Assembly (NCBI GenBank): GCA_023935145.1 | Contig: CM043698.1 | Location: forward strand, 146,252,625-146,316,624 | DNA length: 64,000 nt | Reading direction: 5' to 3' | DNA from: Bretschneidera sinensis | Taxonomy: Eukaryota > Streptophyta > Magnoliopsida > Brassicales > Akaniaceae | Position numbers and translations under genes: made by a program | The notes under the pieces: generated by a model | Database searches by the model: none | What the model was told of the DNA's origin: nothing | Seen by the model: the letters and a program-made list of their open reading frames with translations, nothing else | Part shown: positions 19,401 through 32,550 of the stretch, piece by piece | Layout of the letters: each line of letters opens with the position of its first letter | Position numbering within the stretch: position 1 is the stretch's first letter

Positions 19401-21530
19401 GACTCACGAATAACTATCAATCACAATTTACGATTAAATTTTATGCTGGCAGTGCACGTATATAAATAAACATGGGTGACCTCTGCATATGCACGTACTA
19501 TATGGGAGAACGCTAACCATCAATCACATTGACACTCATTTTTTTTTTTTTTTTTTATGAATTTCATCTTTCAACGTCTGACGATCAAATTATCCTCTCC
19601 TCCATCATCCTAAAAGGAAAAAATAACCATAAAAGGTTTAGCGAGGTAGTTGAAATCTGATCTTCTCATCAAGAATGTTTGAGTTCGAGTACTTCTGTTA
19701 CAATGAATTGAGATATGCATCATCCGATGATTTGGCATAAATCAATACTTATGTCTAGCCTGTATGTGAAGACACTCAAAAAGTGTTGATAAGGATAACA
19801 CGTCTCCCTTCAATTTTATTTTATTTTTAAATAGAAAAAGATATATGTTGAAACATGCCAAAATTAAGAGTCAGTGTGCCTTAGTATATTTAACCTCAAA
19901 TACAAAGGATCTTTCACAAAAGGAAACGAAAAATATACCGAACGAAGCCCAACTCTTTACCACTTACCAATGATAAAAGACTCACAAATAACAATCAATT
20001 ACAATTTATAATTAAAATTTTTGCTTGCAGTGCACGTATACAAATAAGCATGCGTGAGCTCCACATATGCACGTATTGCATGGGAGAGTGCTAACCATCG
20101 TTTGCATCAACACTCCTCTTTTCTTTTTTCTTTTTTTTAATGATTTTCCCCTCTCAACGTCTAACGATCAAATTATCCTCTCCTCCAACACCTCAAAAGG
20201 AAATTTAACTAGATATAAAAGTTTTATCGATTCAGTTAAAGTTCATTTTTTTTTTCATCAAGAGTGTTTGAGTTCGAGTACTTTCATTACAATGAATTGA
20301 GACATGTATTATTCGATGATTTGGAATAAATCAGTACTTGTGTTTGGCCTATATGTGGAGACGCTCACACAATATTGATAGGGACTATATGTCTACCTTC
20401 AATTTTATTTTATTTAATATATACGTTTAGACATGCCAAAATTAGAGTGGGTGTGCCTCAATATATTTATCCTCATATACAAAAGATCTTTCACAAAAGA
20501 AAGCGACAATTATACGAAACGAAGCCCAACTCTTTACCACTTCCCAATCATAAAAGACTCACAAATAACCATCAATCACAATTTATGATTAAAATTTTTG
20601 CTTGCAGTGCACTTGTACAAATAAACATGCGTGAGCTCCGCATATGCACATATTGCATGGAAAACCATCAATCGCATCAACGCTTCTCTTTTTATGAATT
20701 TCATCTCTCAAAGTCTTATGATCAAATTATCCTCTCCTCCAACGCCTTGAAAGGAAAAAATAACCATAAATGTTTTAGTAAGGTAGTTGAAGTTCACTCT
20801 TCTCATGAAGAATGTTTGGGTTTGATTCTTTTCATTATGATGAATTGAGATAAGTATCATCTGATGATTTGGCATAAATCAGTACTTGTGTCTAGTCTAT
20901 ATGTGGAGACGCTCTCACAATATTAATAGGGACAACATGTCCCCTTTTATTTTATTTAATTTAAAAAAAAAATATGTTGAAACATGCCAAATTTAAGAGT
21001 CGGTGTGCCTCAATATATTTATCATCAGATACAATGGATCTTTCACAAAAAAAAAAATGACAATTATACCAAAGTCTAACTCTTTACCACTTACCAATGA
21101 TAAAAGACTCACAAATAACTATAAATCACAATTTATGATTAAGAGTTTTGCTTGTAGTGCAAGTTTATGAATAAATATGCGTGAGCTCCGCATATGCACG
21201 TATTGCATGGAAGAACGCTAACTATCAATTGATCTTCTCATCAAAAGTGTTTGAGTTCAAATCCTCCATTACAATAGATTGAGACAGATATTTTCCGATA
21301 ATTTGGCATAAATAAACACTTGTGTCTAGCCTATATGTAAAGGTGCTCACAGAATATTGATAACGACATCACTGTTTCTCTTCAATTTTATGTTAATTTT
21401 TAAAAATTAAAAATATTATACGTTCGGACATACCAAAATTAGTATGTCAATATAATGAACCTCGTATAGAAAAGATCTTTCACAAAAAAGAAAGAAACGG
21501 CAATTATAGCTCCTTACCATGGATAAACCA
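19401..21530. repeat. Four-copy tandem array, unit about 550-578 bp
   Basis: Each unit begins GACTCAC.AATAAC.ATCAA, at 19401, 19979, 20556 and 21106 (spacing 578, 577 and 550). Units share CAGTGCACGTAT, ATGCACGTA, TCAAATTATCCTCTCCTCCA, a GTTTGAGTTCGAGTAC block, GATGATTTGGCATAAATCAG and GATCTTTCACAAAA. The last unit lacks an internal part. The short open frames inside (about 20067-20300 and 20375-20848) are parts of the repeat and differ between copies, so I do not call them genes. Confidence 0.9.
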
Positions 21531-21975
21531 TTTTTGGGCTATTTTCTGCGATTCATGAACATCTATAAACAAAAAGACCCAATTTCTGTTGCTTCATAAA
21601 CAAAAAGAAGCGTCACATGGCTTGTTGGCTGGCATGTAGACTGATTCATCTAATCAATATAAGTTTTCTCCATATTTCTAATTAGTTGTTAGAATTAGAT
21701 TCGAATACATCCATACGGAAATTAAATTAAAAAGATACTCACAAAGTCCTCTCTCCACAAAATAACAAATAATTTTAATGTTGTGAGCTTAAAGGCTCAA
21801 AGCACATGGTGTCCTTGCGCCCACGTGGTCTACCTCCCTAGCAATCGTCAGCCACCACTTGCGGCTTTGAATCAGATAATAAGAGAATACAAAGACGAGA
21901 AAGATACAAAAATCTCCATGTGGGTCTTTCCAAAAAACATTTTTTTTTAGATTTTCTTTTTTTGGGGGGGCAGAA
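21531..21975. other. Upstream region of DUF1685 gene
   Basis: Non-coding; it should contain the promoter and 5' leader of the gene starting at 21976. It includes the motif CCACGTGG (about 21821), a palindromic G-box found in many light- and stress-responsive plant promoters. Confidence 0.5.
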
Positions 21976-23407
21976 ATGGATCTTATTGATAATGAAACTT
22001 CTGATCAGTCATCTTCTAGTCCTGGTAAAGATGACAAAGTTGAAGCTGTTGATGATCTTTTGGAAGAGTGTTGGTTCTATGACAACTTGCTGATCAATAG
22101 AAGAACAAAAAAGATGTTAAGGTGCTACTCTGATCCTTACCCTTCACCAGATTTTAGCCAAGAGCTCATTTTGCCAAAGAAATCACATAGCCCAGAAGGA
22201 GAAAAGAAGAAGAAGAAAATCAGCAAATTGGCTATGCAATTATCTGATCAAATTTATACTCAGAAACAAAAACCAATTACTACTTGTTTAGCAAAGAAGG
22301 AAGGAAATCAAGCAAAAGAAAGTGATATTACTAGAAGGAGCAAACTGACCAGTAATTTGCAAAGAACACAAACTTTGCCATCTTACTTGGGCAGAGAAGA
22401 TGATATGATTCAAGATAAAGAGAGTGATGCAAGGATGAGTAAATTGATTCTTGAAGCATTGGCTAGTTCTTCTGAAATCTTGCCGCGAAGACAAACTTCA
22501 AAGGTACTAATTCTGTAATTAATCCTTAGCTTTTTATTGATAGTATTTCTAATTATAGAAGATATTTGCATATTCAGTTTGTTGCTTGGATGGTGAAGAG
22601 TAAGCCAATATTATGACAAAAACAGGGCAACTCAAACAATAAATTTATATAGTGTCTAAAAGGGTTTATGTTTCAAAAATCATTTTGACACACAAAAATT
22701 GAAACTACACATAAGCCAAACATAACCTAAGAGCATATATAGTTTCTTGCTTCTTGTTTTGCTCATAATGAGTTTATTTATAACTTCAACACTTGCTAGC
22801 TAAATGTTAAATTTCTTATTCTATAGACTCACTTAAACCACTTGATTATGATTTGATTTTGTTTAAGAGGACTAGTTGGTTTTTATAGCAATCCCAAATG
22901 GACTTTTATAGAAAGTTTTGGATTATATGCGAAGATTTCTTTTTCAAACTCTAATGGTTAAAAAATCGTTTTTAGGTAATGACACAAAGTTTTAGCGTAC
23001 CACGACACCGTCCGCCAAAAAACTCAGAGATGGAAAGCATTAACGCAAATGGTGTTAAGGAAATGAGACGTCGATACTTGAATCAAAAGGTATATAGGAA
23101 GAGCTTAACCGATCTTGAATTCGAAGAAGTACAAGGATTTAAGGACTTGGGTTTCTCATTTGACAAACAAGATTTAAACCCTGATGTGGTTAACATACTT
23201 CCAGGCTTGCAGGACAAGAAACAAGAGGACTTGAACCAAGACAGAGTGATAATAAGGAGGCCTTATTTGTCCGAGGCTTGGCTTGAACAGAGCTGCAATG
23301 CCCCTCCTATTCCAAGTTGTGTTGCTAATAAGTCTGCAGAAGACATGAAGGCGCAGATCAAGTTCTGGGCTAGAGCCATTGCGACTAACCTGCGCCAAGA
23401 ATACTAA
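21976..23407 (+). CDS. DUF1685 family protein, two exons
   Basis: Exon 1 is 21976-22503 and exon 2 is 22976-23407, split by a 472-bp GT/AG phase-0 intron (AAG|GTACTA ... TTTTAG|GTAATG). This gives 319 aa. The N-terminal half is polar, with Ser/Asp-rich and Lys-rich parts (GEKKKKKISKLAMQ). The C-terminal half carries the family core: YRKSLTDLEFEEVQGFKDLGF, NILPGLQ, RRPYLSEAWL and, at the end, DMKAQIKFWARAIATNLRQE. DUF1685 is a plant-specific family without a firmly assigned activity, probably soluble; I see no signal peptide or membrane segment. Reading through the intron would stop after five residues, so splicing is needed. There is no sign of damage. Confidence 0.92.
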
Positions 23408-24006
23408 ATTTAAGCATATTAATCAACTAATTAATGAACTTTATTATCATGATTGTATACTTTATTGCTAAATTGCTAATCATATTTTTTGTTCTTTATT
23501 TTTTTTTCAAGTCATGGAATTCTTAGCTAAATTCCTAATGTATTTTCTAAAATTTTGAGATTATTAGTTAATTTTTTTATAAAGTTTAAAACGAAAAATT
23601 ATTTATATACAAAAATTTATAGAGAAATGAAGAGAAAATGCAAAGCTTGAATCTAATATTTTGAGTTTTAAAATAATATACCAAATATTTATTTTGAAAC
23701 ACCAATTTTAAAAAAGAAATTAAAAGAAAAAGAAAACTTATGCCACACCCAATTTCCCCTTTTTTTCTCTTTGTTTTTTTAATATTCAATCATTTTATTC
23801 AAAAATAAAATTAAATTAAAAATTTATAATTTTACTTTTGGTTCAATAAAATTGAAGATTGAAATCAAAACCGAAATAAAATCATGCTTATTTCTTTTGA
23901 ATGTTTAATATAATCCAACTTCGATTTCAATTCCAAAAAATATATTTTACCGAATATCAACGAACTAAGCAGACGAGAGACTTCCAAAGAAGAAAAGATA
24001 GTAGTA
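23408..24006. other. Intergenic, AT-rich
   Basis: It holds the 3' end of the DUF1685 gene and the promoter of the DUF3082 gene. I see no further gene. Confidence 0.6.
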
Positions 24007-27000
24007 ATGTTTCTCGAGAAACTTGAAAAACCAAAAGGCAATAGAAGAATGTTGCTGTTGCAAACCGACCATCATCTCCTTTCCTTCAACTTCCCATTCT
24101 CCCTCTCTCGTCACCACAATCCATCTCTCTCTCCCCTCCCTTTCTCATTCTCTCCTCTCATCTCTCTCCACAGACCCACTTCTTTCTCCTCTCTCTCAGC
24201 TCTTTCTAGGGCTGGGTCCGTCCCATTGCCTGCCCAGGTCCCCGAACCCACTACACTCATAGCTGCAGCAGAGGAAGAAGGCCCCATAGAGCTGCCCCCA
24301 TCATCTTCCTCGATTTTCTCCACCACAGATGATCCTTCTTCTCTCCAGGTCGCCACCAGTGTCCTACTCACTGGAGCCATCTCTATCTTCCTCTTTCGCT
24401 CCCTTCGCCGCCGGGCTAAGCGTGCAAAAGAATTGGTAAAATGTTTGCTTTGTTCTTTTTTTCATAACTGATTTTCAGTTGGTTGCGGGTTCAAGCGCCA
24501 TACCTATCTTTTCAAACACGTTTTGGGTGCTTGGACATGGTACTTTACTTCAAGTAAATTGAAGAGTCACAGCTATATAATGTTGATATGCATTGTTATT
24601 TTTCGATTTTCATTTACTTGCATTTCAATATCAATTTGAATTTTGAGGAACTGGGTTTTATTTATTTTCCATTTTCCTTCACATTTACATTTTGTGTGTT
24701 GTTGTGGATGTTATGTTTCAAATTCTCTTTTTCTTCGAACTGATTTTCAGTTGGTTTCTCCTCAGTTCAATTAGGCGTGGTTTTGCGTTATATTGTTTTC
24801 GATTTGAATTCTGATGGACTGGGTTTTACTTCTCTTTCATTCGCTTTGTTATATGTTAGTATTATATTATTTAGATTTTGAGGAAATGAATTTTGGTGGG
24901 TTTAGAAATTTAGGTCTTCAGGCTCAACAAAATCATTGAAGGAAGAGGCATTGGATTACTTGAAATCTATGGGGTCAGCTTCAATCGAAGCTAATTCCCC
25001 TCCTTCACCAGTTCAGGTATTTTTGGGTGCATTATCAGCTGGTGTCATCGCACTAATTCTTTATAAGTTCACCACAACTATTGAGGCATTTCTCAACCGC
25101 CGGACAATTTCAGATAATTTCTCGGTTTGTTCTTTGACTGCCCTTTTCTGTATTTGTGTAGAATTGCTTCCTCCACGCTGGTTTCTGCCATTTTTCCTTT
25201 CTCTTTTTTATTTTAAGGAGCTTGGTTTCACTGATAATATATAGGTTAAGTAATGCTGTTGGTTGGTGCTTAAGTTCTTCTGCACTTGGATTCAACAACT
25301 AATTTCCTATTTACTTGTTACCAGTAGGCTTTTCAGATTATTTTATATGTTTCCTTTTCGTTATGGAAAATTGAAATTTTGAAACTTCTTTCATGTAGGT
25401 TTATTGCTTAAGGTACATGAAAAGCAAAAACCAGGAATAAAACATTAATGGACAAGCTTACTCTGCACTCATGAATACTGAGGTCTTTCTGAGTGTCAAA
25501 CGGAAATCTGCAATATCATCACTACGAATGGAAATTGGAGAGAAGGATAGCTATCAACAAATATTCTAGTGAAACTGTTGCATTTTATATGTTCAGAAAA
25601 TTTTTCCTAAGTCGTTAGTATCTTAATGCTCCATCCTTGTTTGAATAGCCACACAATATCATGGATATATACCTATGCTATTGAAATCATGATGGAGCAA
25701 TTCAATTTTCAAGGTAAACCAAACAAACCATGAAATAGTTCCCAATCAAAAGGAGAGAATTGACAAATCAAGGATTTGTACCTATAATATTAAAAACATA
25801 GTGGAATATTCAATTATCATGGGGTAGACATCAAACTGTGACAATAGTCTTAACTGTCAGAGGGGGAATTGAATACCTTTTTGTATTTATTAGGAAAGAA
25901 CAAGAGAAAAAGACATAAAAATTTGTTAGATGGCCTCTTAGGATGCATGGTATGATATATTAGAATGTTGAGTATCGTGTCTGTAGTAAAGTTGTGAGAG
26001 TCTTTATGCAGAGTCTTGATATACACGTTTTGACACAACCTTGACCCAAGAGGTTAAGCTCATGAGTTCTAGACCACACCATTCTATATAACTTCATTTC
26101 TCCCATATCATGAACTTCAACAAATCTCTCTCATTCATGCTTGAGTTTTTGCTCACCTTGCGTGTGAAACACATATCTCTTAACACTATTCAAAAACCAC
26201 GCCATTCCACTCTACCAAGTGCCGTACGACACCACTCCATCCAAAGGCACACTCCATACACCATATCACTTTCTTTAAGAGCCTACTCAATTAAGTGTTG
26301 TCTTACTAGCAGCTTAAATTTTCGGTCAAGGTGGAAGTCAAACTTTTATATGAGGCCCTCCTTGTAGTGATTTGGTAACTTCTCCATCTCTCCCAGCATA
26401 ATAGTGCCTTTGTACTTAATTTTTCTGAAAAACTTTAATACAATTGGACTCCCCTTTGTCTTTCAGGGAAATGGAGTTTTTGTATGCTACATATTTGTTA
26501 TTGGGGTATTTTCTGATCAATAAGCCTTGTCTGGCTGTGATGCTGTCATCTGATGGTATCATATGGTGCAACTCTGTGTGGACTGTTTCCTTTTTATCAA
26601 ATTGACTCTTTTTTTTTTTGGTTGGGGGTGTGGAGGAGGAGGAAGGATTGCCATCCCAATAAAACTCCAGTTACCATATCATGGATGGCTACTACATTTT
26701 CTCTGAGTAGCTTATCAAATATTGTTTGCCCAGGAACTACTGACTGATTTGTGCCAAACAGTATGCTATTTGTTCTCTTTGATGTAGCCGTGTCCAGCAT
26801 TAATTCTCATGTCTTGCATATTTTAACTTGTCAATTGTGCTTAGGTGAAGATTGTCACTTCATTGATCACTATTCTCATATATCTCATGTGAACACCCTG
26901 GAGATGAGAGAACCTTCTTAAATTAGCCTGCTTCCTGCTGTGTTTTTTGGTATTACTTGCAAACATGACATTCGTCCAGGGAACTTGAAGCCTAAATTTC

Positions 27001-27842
27001 CAATGGTTTTACTATTTTTGTTGACAACAGATTTGTTATCGTGTGGGGTATTGCGTAGTACTTTATTTGAGATCAATGGCTGGTGTTTCTAAATGTGGTC
27101 TTTGAGGGTGATATTTGGATAGGTTATATCAAATAAACATGTATTTTGCATTGCGAGTAAAATGGACTTGTGTGATCGGTTACTGGTGTTTCTTAGATAG
27201 CACTTAAAATTATGAGAAGCTGTAGCCTTTAGTGAGAAAGCCAGCGGGAATATACAAGAGAAAATATGCTTTTATTGGACTTTCTGTTATATGGGTATAT
27301 ATATATACACGAAGAAATTGTCACTATACTCAGAGTTGATGTCACAACTTTCTTCTGACTGCCATACATGAATGATATTCTTGCAACAAAACACCACTTT
27401 TCATTACATTAGACATGGTTTCTTATTTGAATATGATTGGCTTATTTGCATGAAAGATTCATCATATAAGTCACTTTTCTTGTGTTCCTGCATTCAGGTT
27501 CGTCGGATAACAATAACCATAAGGTAACCCTACTACCTTCCAAATCTCCAAGCTGTAAATTTATGTACGGAAATAATGATTTGCTTCTTATCTTTTATAT
27601 TCAGGACTGTTATTAATGGATCGTGCTACCTTGCAACGTTTGTTTTTGGTATCAACTCTATTGGTTTGTTCCTTTACTCTGGCCAACTTGCGATCAACTC
27701 CTTCACGGAAGGTGTTACAAGTGAAGAAAATGGAAATGAAGGTGAAGATAAAACAGGCTTACTGAATTCAGCTGCTGACAGTTCCCCAGATAGCATTGAA
27801 TTGAACAGCAGCAGCATGAATCAAAATTCAGATGATAAATAA
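24007..27842 (+). CDS. DUF3082 family, probable plastid membrane protein, four exons
   Basis: Exons 24007-24435, 24906-25124, 27498-27523 and 27605-27842, all with GT/AG borders, give 303 aa. The ATG at 24049 (289 aa) is the likelier start, because the leader from there is rich in Ser, Leu, His and Pro with few acidic residues, like a chloroplast transit peptide. The 14 residues from the first ATG contain three Glu/Asp-type charges. After the transit region come a hydrophobic segment (VLLTGAISIFLFRSL), a charged stretch, FLGALSAGVIALILYKFTTT and, across the last exons, SDNFSVRRITITIRTVINGS and YLATFVFGINSIGLFLYSGQL. These match the DUF3082 family shared by cyanobacteria and plastids, of unknown function. 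The third exon is only 26 bp. The tail is acidic and poorly conserved. Confidence 0.9.
25125..27497 (+). other. Large intron of DUF3082 gene
   Basis: A 2,373-bp intron between exons 2 and 3. I see no nested gene or recognisable transposon in it. Confidence 0.7.
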
Positions 27843-28616
27843 TAATGATAAGAGAGAAACAAAACTAAAATGGGCGGAATAGGTTTCTGTTGTTAACTCC
27901 TTTGTAAAAAAGAAAAAAAATGTTCTTAACTATAATCATGCTATTACATGTTCATGATATTTTTTTGTCGATCTCCATGCAAATCCTTTATTCAGTCTTT
28001 AGCTTATTGTTGTGGAAGACAACATAGTTTTTAACATTTTGACAAATCCTCTATATTTTTGTATGATGGGGGACTATTATGACTATAATATTCTCTTTTA
28101 TTTAGAAAAAAAAAAAATCATTATAATCCTTGAAAATTCATCAGCGATGTTTTTGGTGTATCAAAAATTAATTACTAATAATGTAACATTCAGGGTAGAA
28201 GCTTTGATAAAGAGAAATGTAACATATGTTTCTCTCATTCTTCTTGGGTTTGGTTATGGGGAAAGATGATGGACTACTGAAAAACATGGGAGAGAGAGAA
28301 AGAGATTTTGTAATAAGGATTTAAAGAAAGGGTGATTTGTTCATATTCTCCCAGTTTGGCGGCATTGGACATGGCTAAAGCTTCTCAACTTAGGACTATG
28401 CAGGTTATGCCCTTTGTTTTGTGCGTTTGCTAGCAATAAGGATTCTCCATTGAAAGAGGTTCTTGAAATCTTGACGTCTTGAAGCTAGCAAACCTGCTCA
28501 AAAATCAACTGAAAGGTGGGAACTGACTGTTTACCTGCATGCTCAATGTGTGGCCTCTTGTTTATTGGTTTACAGAATATATTCTGATCCCCATGCCCCA
28601 TACTTGCAGGTGGTGA
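27843..28616. other. Intergenic between convergent genes
   Basis: The DUF3082 gene (plus) and DUF599 gene (minus) end towards each other here. It contains both 3' ends; nothing else is recognised. Confidence 0.6.
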
Positions 28617-29925
28617 TCATTGGTGACTTCCTGAAGTTTCGTGTGCACTTTTCTGCGATCTGTCATGGTGCTCAATGACCCTTGCTACTTCTGTTATTTC
28701 CTCACCAATTTTCTTGAACAGGTTATGGTTCTTGGCTGGTTCAAACTGTTGCAAAGGGGTCGAATTCGAGTCAAGAATGTGCAGAACCACCACCATGATC
28801 ACTGAAGCAGCAAACATTGGTATTGGACCAAAGATCCACAGCAGAAAATTTGTGGCAAAGTAGATTGCACGTAAGCCAACTGACCAAAAGACACTTCCTC
28901 TTATAACTGCCTTCTGCACATAAGTCACTGGTATATCTGTGTTTGGCATGCTGATGAGGAAATTGGCATGTACAAAATTCCTTACACATTGGAGAAAAGA
29001 TGCAAAAGCCACTAGGAAGCAAACCAAAAGACTGATATATTTGACACAGATAATATACGAGCTTGTGTCACCATAGATTAGACGACTTGTGATGATTTTA
29101 GGTGAAGAGCTACCAAACCATGTTCCGATTAGAGAACTTAGAGCTAGAGAAGTTGAAGCCAAGAAAGTTGATGCTGATATTGTGCTATTGATCACTGTCA
29201 ATGACATACCTCTGTCCTTTGCCTCAACCTGCAAATACCCATTTTAGTTATAGAGGTTTTCCCTTTGATCATTACATAGAAAATACATGCAAACACCCAG
29301 ACTGTGAAAGGCTTAACCCATGCATCTCTTCCAGAAAGGTCTATTATAGTTACAAAGGTGGATAAGCCAAATTTATTAGGCTATGATTGGTATAAGAGAA
29401 ATGTTGAGGGAAGAAAAGAGAGAGGGGAGAAGAATGAAAAGAAAAAGAAAATATCAATCTTTTTATTGTGTTTGGTAGAGATAACAGAAAAGTGAAAGGA
29501 AAGAAACAACAGATTATATAGAATGAAGGAGACTCATTTTATTTTTCACTTTCCAATCCTCTTTAAGAAGATTTTGATTTGTAAATGAGAAAGAAATTAA
29601 AACCACGGTCTTCATAATTTTCTTTTCTCTTACCGAATGAAGGAAAAATTCTTTCAACTTCCATTTCTTTCTCCTCTTCTTTCTTTCATTTTTCTCTCCT
29701 ACCAATCATTACCATTTATGACATGAATTAAAGATAGAGGACTAAAGAGTAACTGACCTGCAACATTCTCTCAACCCATTCTTTCTTGTAGTGGTTCTCA
29801 TAGCCAATGACAGTGGTATGAGGTTGCTTTAGGCATCTGAATAGAAGGTAGAAATGGTAGGCAGACATGATCAACAGCCCACTAGGGACCAAGATCGCAT
29901 CCAAATATTCCTTCCTCCAAACCAT
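28617..29925 (-). CDS. DUF599 family membrane protein, two exons
   Basis: Exon 1 is 29925-29758 (56 codons) and exon 2 is 29228-28617; the intron is phase 0 with borders CAG|GTCAGT and TTGCAG|GTTG. The product is 259 aa. The start MVWRKEYLDAILVPSG and the following membrane segment match DUF599 proteins. Further hydrophobic segments are LTVINSTISASTFLASTSLALSS, ICVKYISLLVCFLVAFASFL and, at about residues 175-215, IYFATNFLLWIFGPIPMFAA with its continuation, giving four or five membrane passes. The tail is hydrophilic (HDRSQKSAHETSG). The family is plant membrane proteins of unknown activity. Frame and splice sites look sound. Confidence 0.9.
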
Positions 29926-30355
29926 TCTCTCTCTCTCTCACTGGGTAGGTTGAGTTTTGATCAAGAGTTAATATTCATAGAAACTGAAGTATTATGACTA
30001 AACAATGAGCTCTATAGTGGATTTGTTTAACTAACTTTTTGTCTAATATGGGATTAGATTGGTTGTTAATGAGGACAGACCTGAAGCGACACGCACGTAG
30101 CTGCCTTTTTGTTCATATTGATTTGGTGGATGTCTCTATATTAGTTAGATACTTGGATCTATACATGTATACATCTGTACAGCACAAAAGTCTTATCGGT
30201 TTGTTATTAATCATAACATTCTTTGAAACATTTTGTCTGTTATACTAAACAAGTTTTTTAAAGAAAAAAAATTAATCTCAAAATAGCATTAAAACTAACA
30301 ACGTAATAACCAATAAATAAACTCAGGAAAGTATGCTAGAAGGAGAGCTGAAAGT
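29926..30355. other. Upstream region of DUF599 gene
   Basis: A CT-repeat (CTCTCTCTCTC, about 29930) lies directly upstream of the ATG, as in many plant 5' leaders. No other feature is recognised. Confidence 0.5.
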
Positions 30356-30520
30356 GTTTCAAATTGAATTGGTAAAGGCTTGTTCTTTTCGTCAAAAGTG
30401 TTTAGGTTCGAGGAATGAGACCGATTTTATTTGATGATTTAGTATGAATTAGTGTTTGTGTTCGGTCAATCGTATGGTAACATTCACATTCACATTCACA
30501 CATCATTGATAAGAACATTA
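30356..30520. repeat. Diverged single copy of the 19401-21530 array unit
   Basis: The order AATTG.TAAAG, TCATCAAAAGTGTTT-like, GTTCGAG, TGATGATTTAG, TGAATTAGTGTTTGTGTT and CATTGATAAG follows the middle of the array unit (for example 20220-20390), with many differences. It shows that the repeat is dispersed and is not only a local satellite. Confidence 0.6.
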
Positions 30521-32550
30521 TTTTTTTTCCTACCATTTTTTACCCAAAAAAAGTGTTTCTAATTTGTTTCGATTTTGATTGCAGTCCTTTTATCTTTAAT
30601 ATTTGCATCAAATATAGTTGGATTTGGTGATAATAATAACAAGATAAAAAAGGAAGAGAGGCGAAATTTTTTTTTTTTGAAAGGGGAAAAGGGGAGAAGT
30701 TGCATGAAATGGTGGGAATCCTGCATCACAACCCAAGTTAACAGATTAATGGATACATTTTTTTAAGGTATCTTCTGCACTTTGTTGCTCCTTTGTTTGG
30801 TGCTGTTCGTTGGCAGTGGGGTAGGTGAAATAAACTAAAGAGCCTTTCTTTTTGGCTCACCACAAATCAAAAGAAATGATAGCCGAAAAGAGGCTTTCTT
30901 GTCTCTACCCTTTTTCTTTTTCGAGTCCGTTTTCAAATGCTTCTAAACTTCTGGTAAAGAAGGCATCTATGCTTAATCTTTGGTGCTTTTCTGTTTCACA
31001 GCAATGCTCATGATAAAAATTATTAGCCAAGCCCCAAAGGAAAACTGCGCACGTACGGTGTGCTCGAGCTTTCAGTTGTTGGATCGATATCTAACGGAAT
31101 TATAAATACCAATTCAGCAATCGAAAGCTCAAGCTCATCTAACGGTATTATTATTTGATTAAAATACATGTATAATTCTCTCGTTTGATTTATTTTTATA
31201 ATGAATTTAAGTTCTTTTTATTACATAGCAAGTTCAATTAGTTACAACATAATTTTTTTAGAAGTTATTTATAAATAAAATTATCTTAAAAACTTAATAA
31301 TACAAAAAATTTGATCATGATTTTTATTATTAAATATTTAAAAACTACAAAAAAAAATAACACGCGACTGAAAAAATCTTAAAAATTATTGAATAATTTT
31401 CAAACGGTTTATAAAATTTATTGGGTATTAAAATGGGTTAATTTCAAATCCAAATATATATAAATAAATGGTAGAGTTAACGGGAATTCACTTTATATTA
31501 ATAATATAAAGTACATGGTTTGTTATATAATAAAAAAACTCAAGATTTATTATGAAAATAATCAAATCACATGATACCGTTAAGGAATCTAGTTAAGAAG
31601 CCTCTATTAATTGGATCCCCTACTTATTTACAAAAATTAAGTTAAACACATAAAATATATATAATAAAATTAATTCAATAATTATTTTATTTGAAAACTG
31701 TTTGAGACTGTCAAGAATTAAAACTATAATTAGCCCTAGGGGTACCATATTACTGTCACGCACAAACTGCAAAAGGCTAACGAGAAGCTGCATAAAAGCC
31801 CCATGGCCCCATTATTATAGGACCCACTTTATTGTAAGCAAATGTACAATTTCCAAACTTCTTTTTGCTTTTCTTTATTTAACTTTGTTTCTGCCTTTAC
31901 CTGAAGTGAAGAAACAATCTTTGCCAGGGGAAGGCTGAAATCCCTGTAAAAAGACGGAGCACTAATTTTATTGCCCCTGAAACTTGAACAGTGCGGGTCT
32001 TGATTGAGAAAATGACACTACATGTATTTTGAAATCAAGCCAAACCTACATTTTTGTATGATGACTCTGGTTTTAAGTCTAGAGCTTTATCAACCCAACC
32101 CTTTCTTGATTTCTCATTGGCCACATTGCAAATTTAAAAAATTTATTCATTCTTTACTAATTTGGATTGGCAAACAATGTTCAATTTATATTTACTTTCA
32201 TGGGGTTCATGTTAAAAAAAAAAAAAAAGACTCCTATAGATCAAATTTGAACTTGGTCCTTGATCAATCCCACAAGACCATTTCTTCAGCATTTAAATTC
32301 AATTCAATTCTTTGGATTAAAACAACACTAAATTTAAGAATGTTATGCATCGTTTGGCTTAATTATAGTTTCAACTTTCAATTTATAATTGTAAATGACT
32401 TTTGAAACAATTTTTAAAAAAAAATAATTGTGAAACTAAAAACTATTTTGTGTTTAGTAAAACAATTGTAAAAACAGTTATTCTGATAAAAATTCAGTTT
32501 TTTTATATAACTTTTGATTTTTTTTAGAAATCATTTTTTAACATAACTTC
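30521..32550. other. AT-rich intergenic DNA
   Basis: About 2 kb without a convincing gene. The part at 32340-32550 belongs to the low-complexity family also seen near 41160 and 43280. Confidence 0.6.

Noticed and set aside
19139..21000. Short open frames at 19139, 20067 and 20375
   Set aside because: The latter two lie inside the tandem array and are not preserved between its copies; the first is low complexity. None has a recognisable domain.
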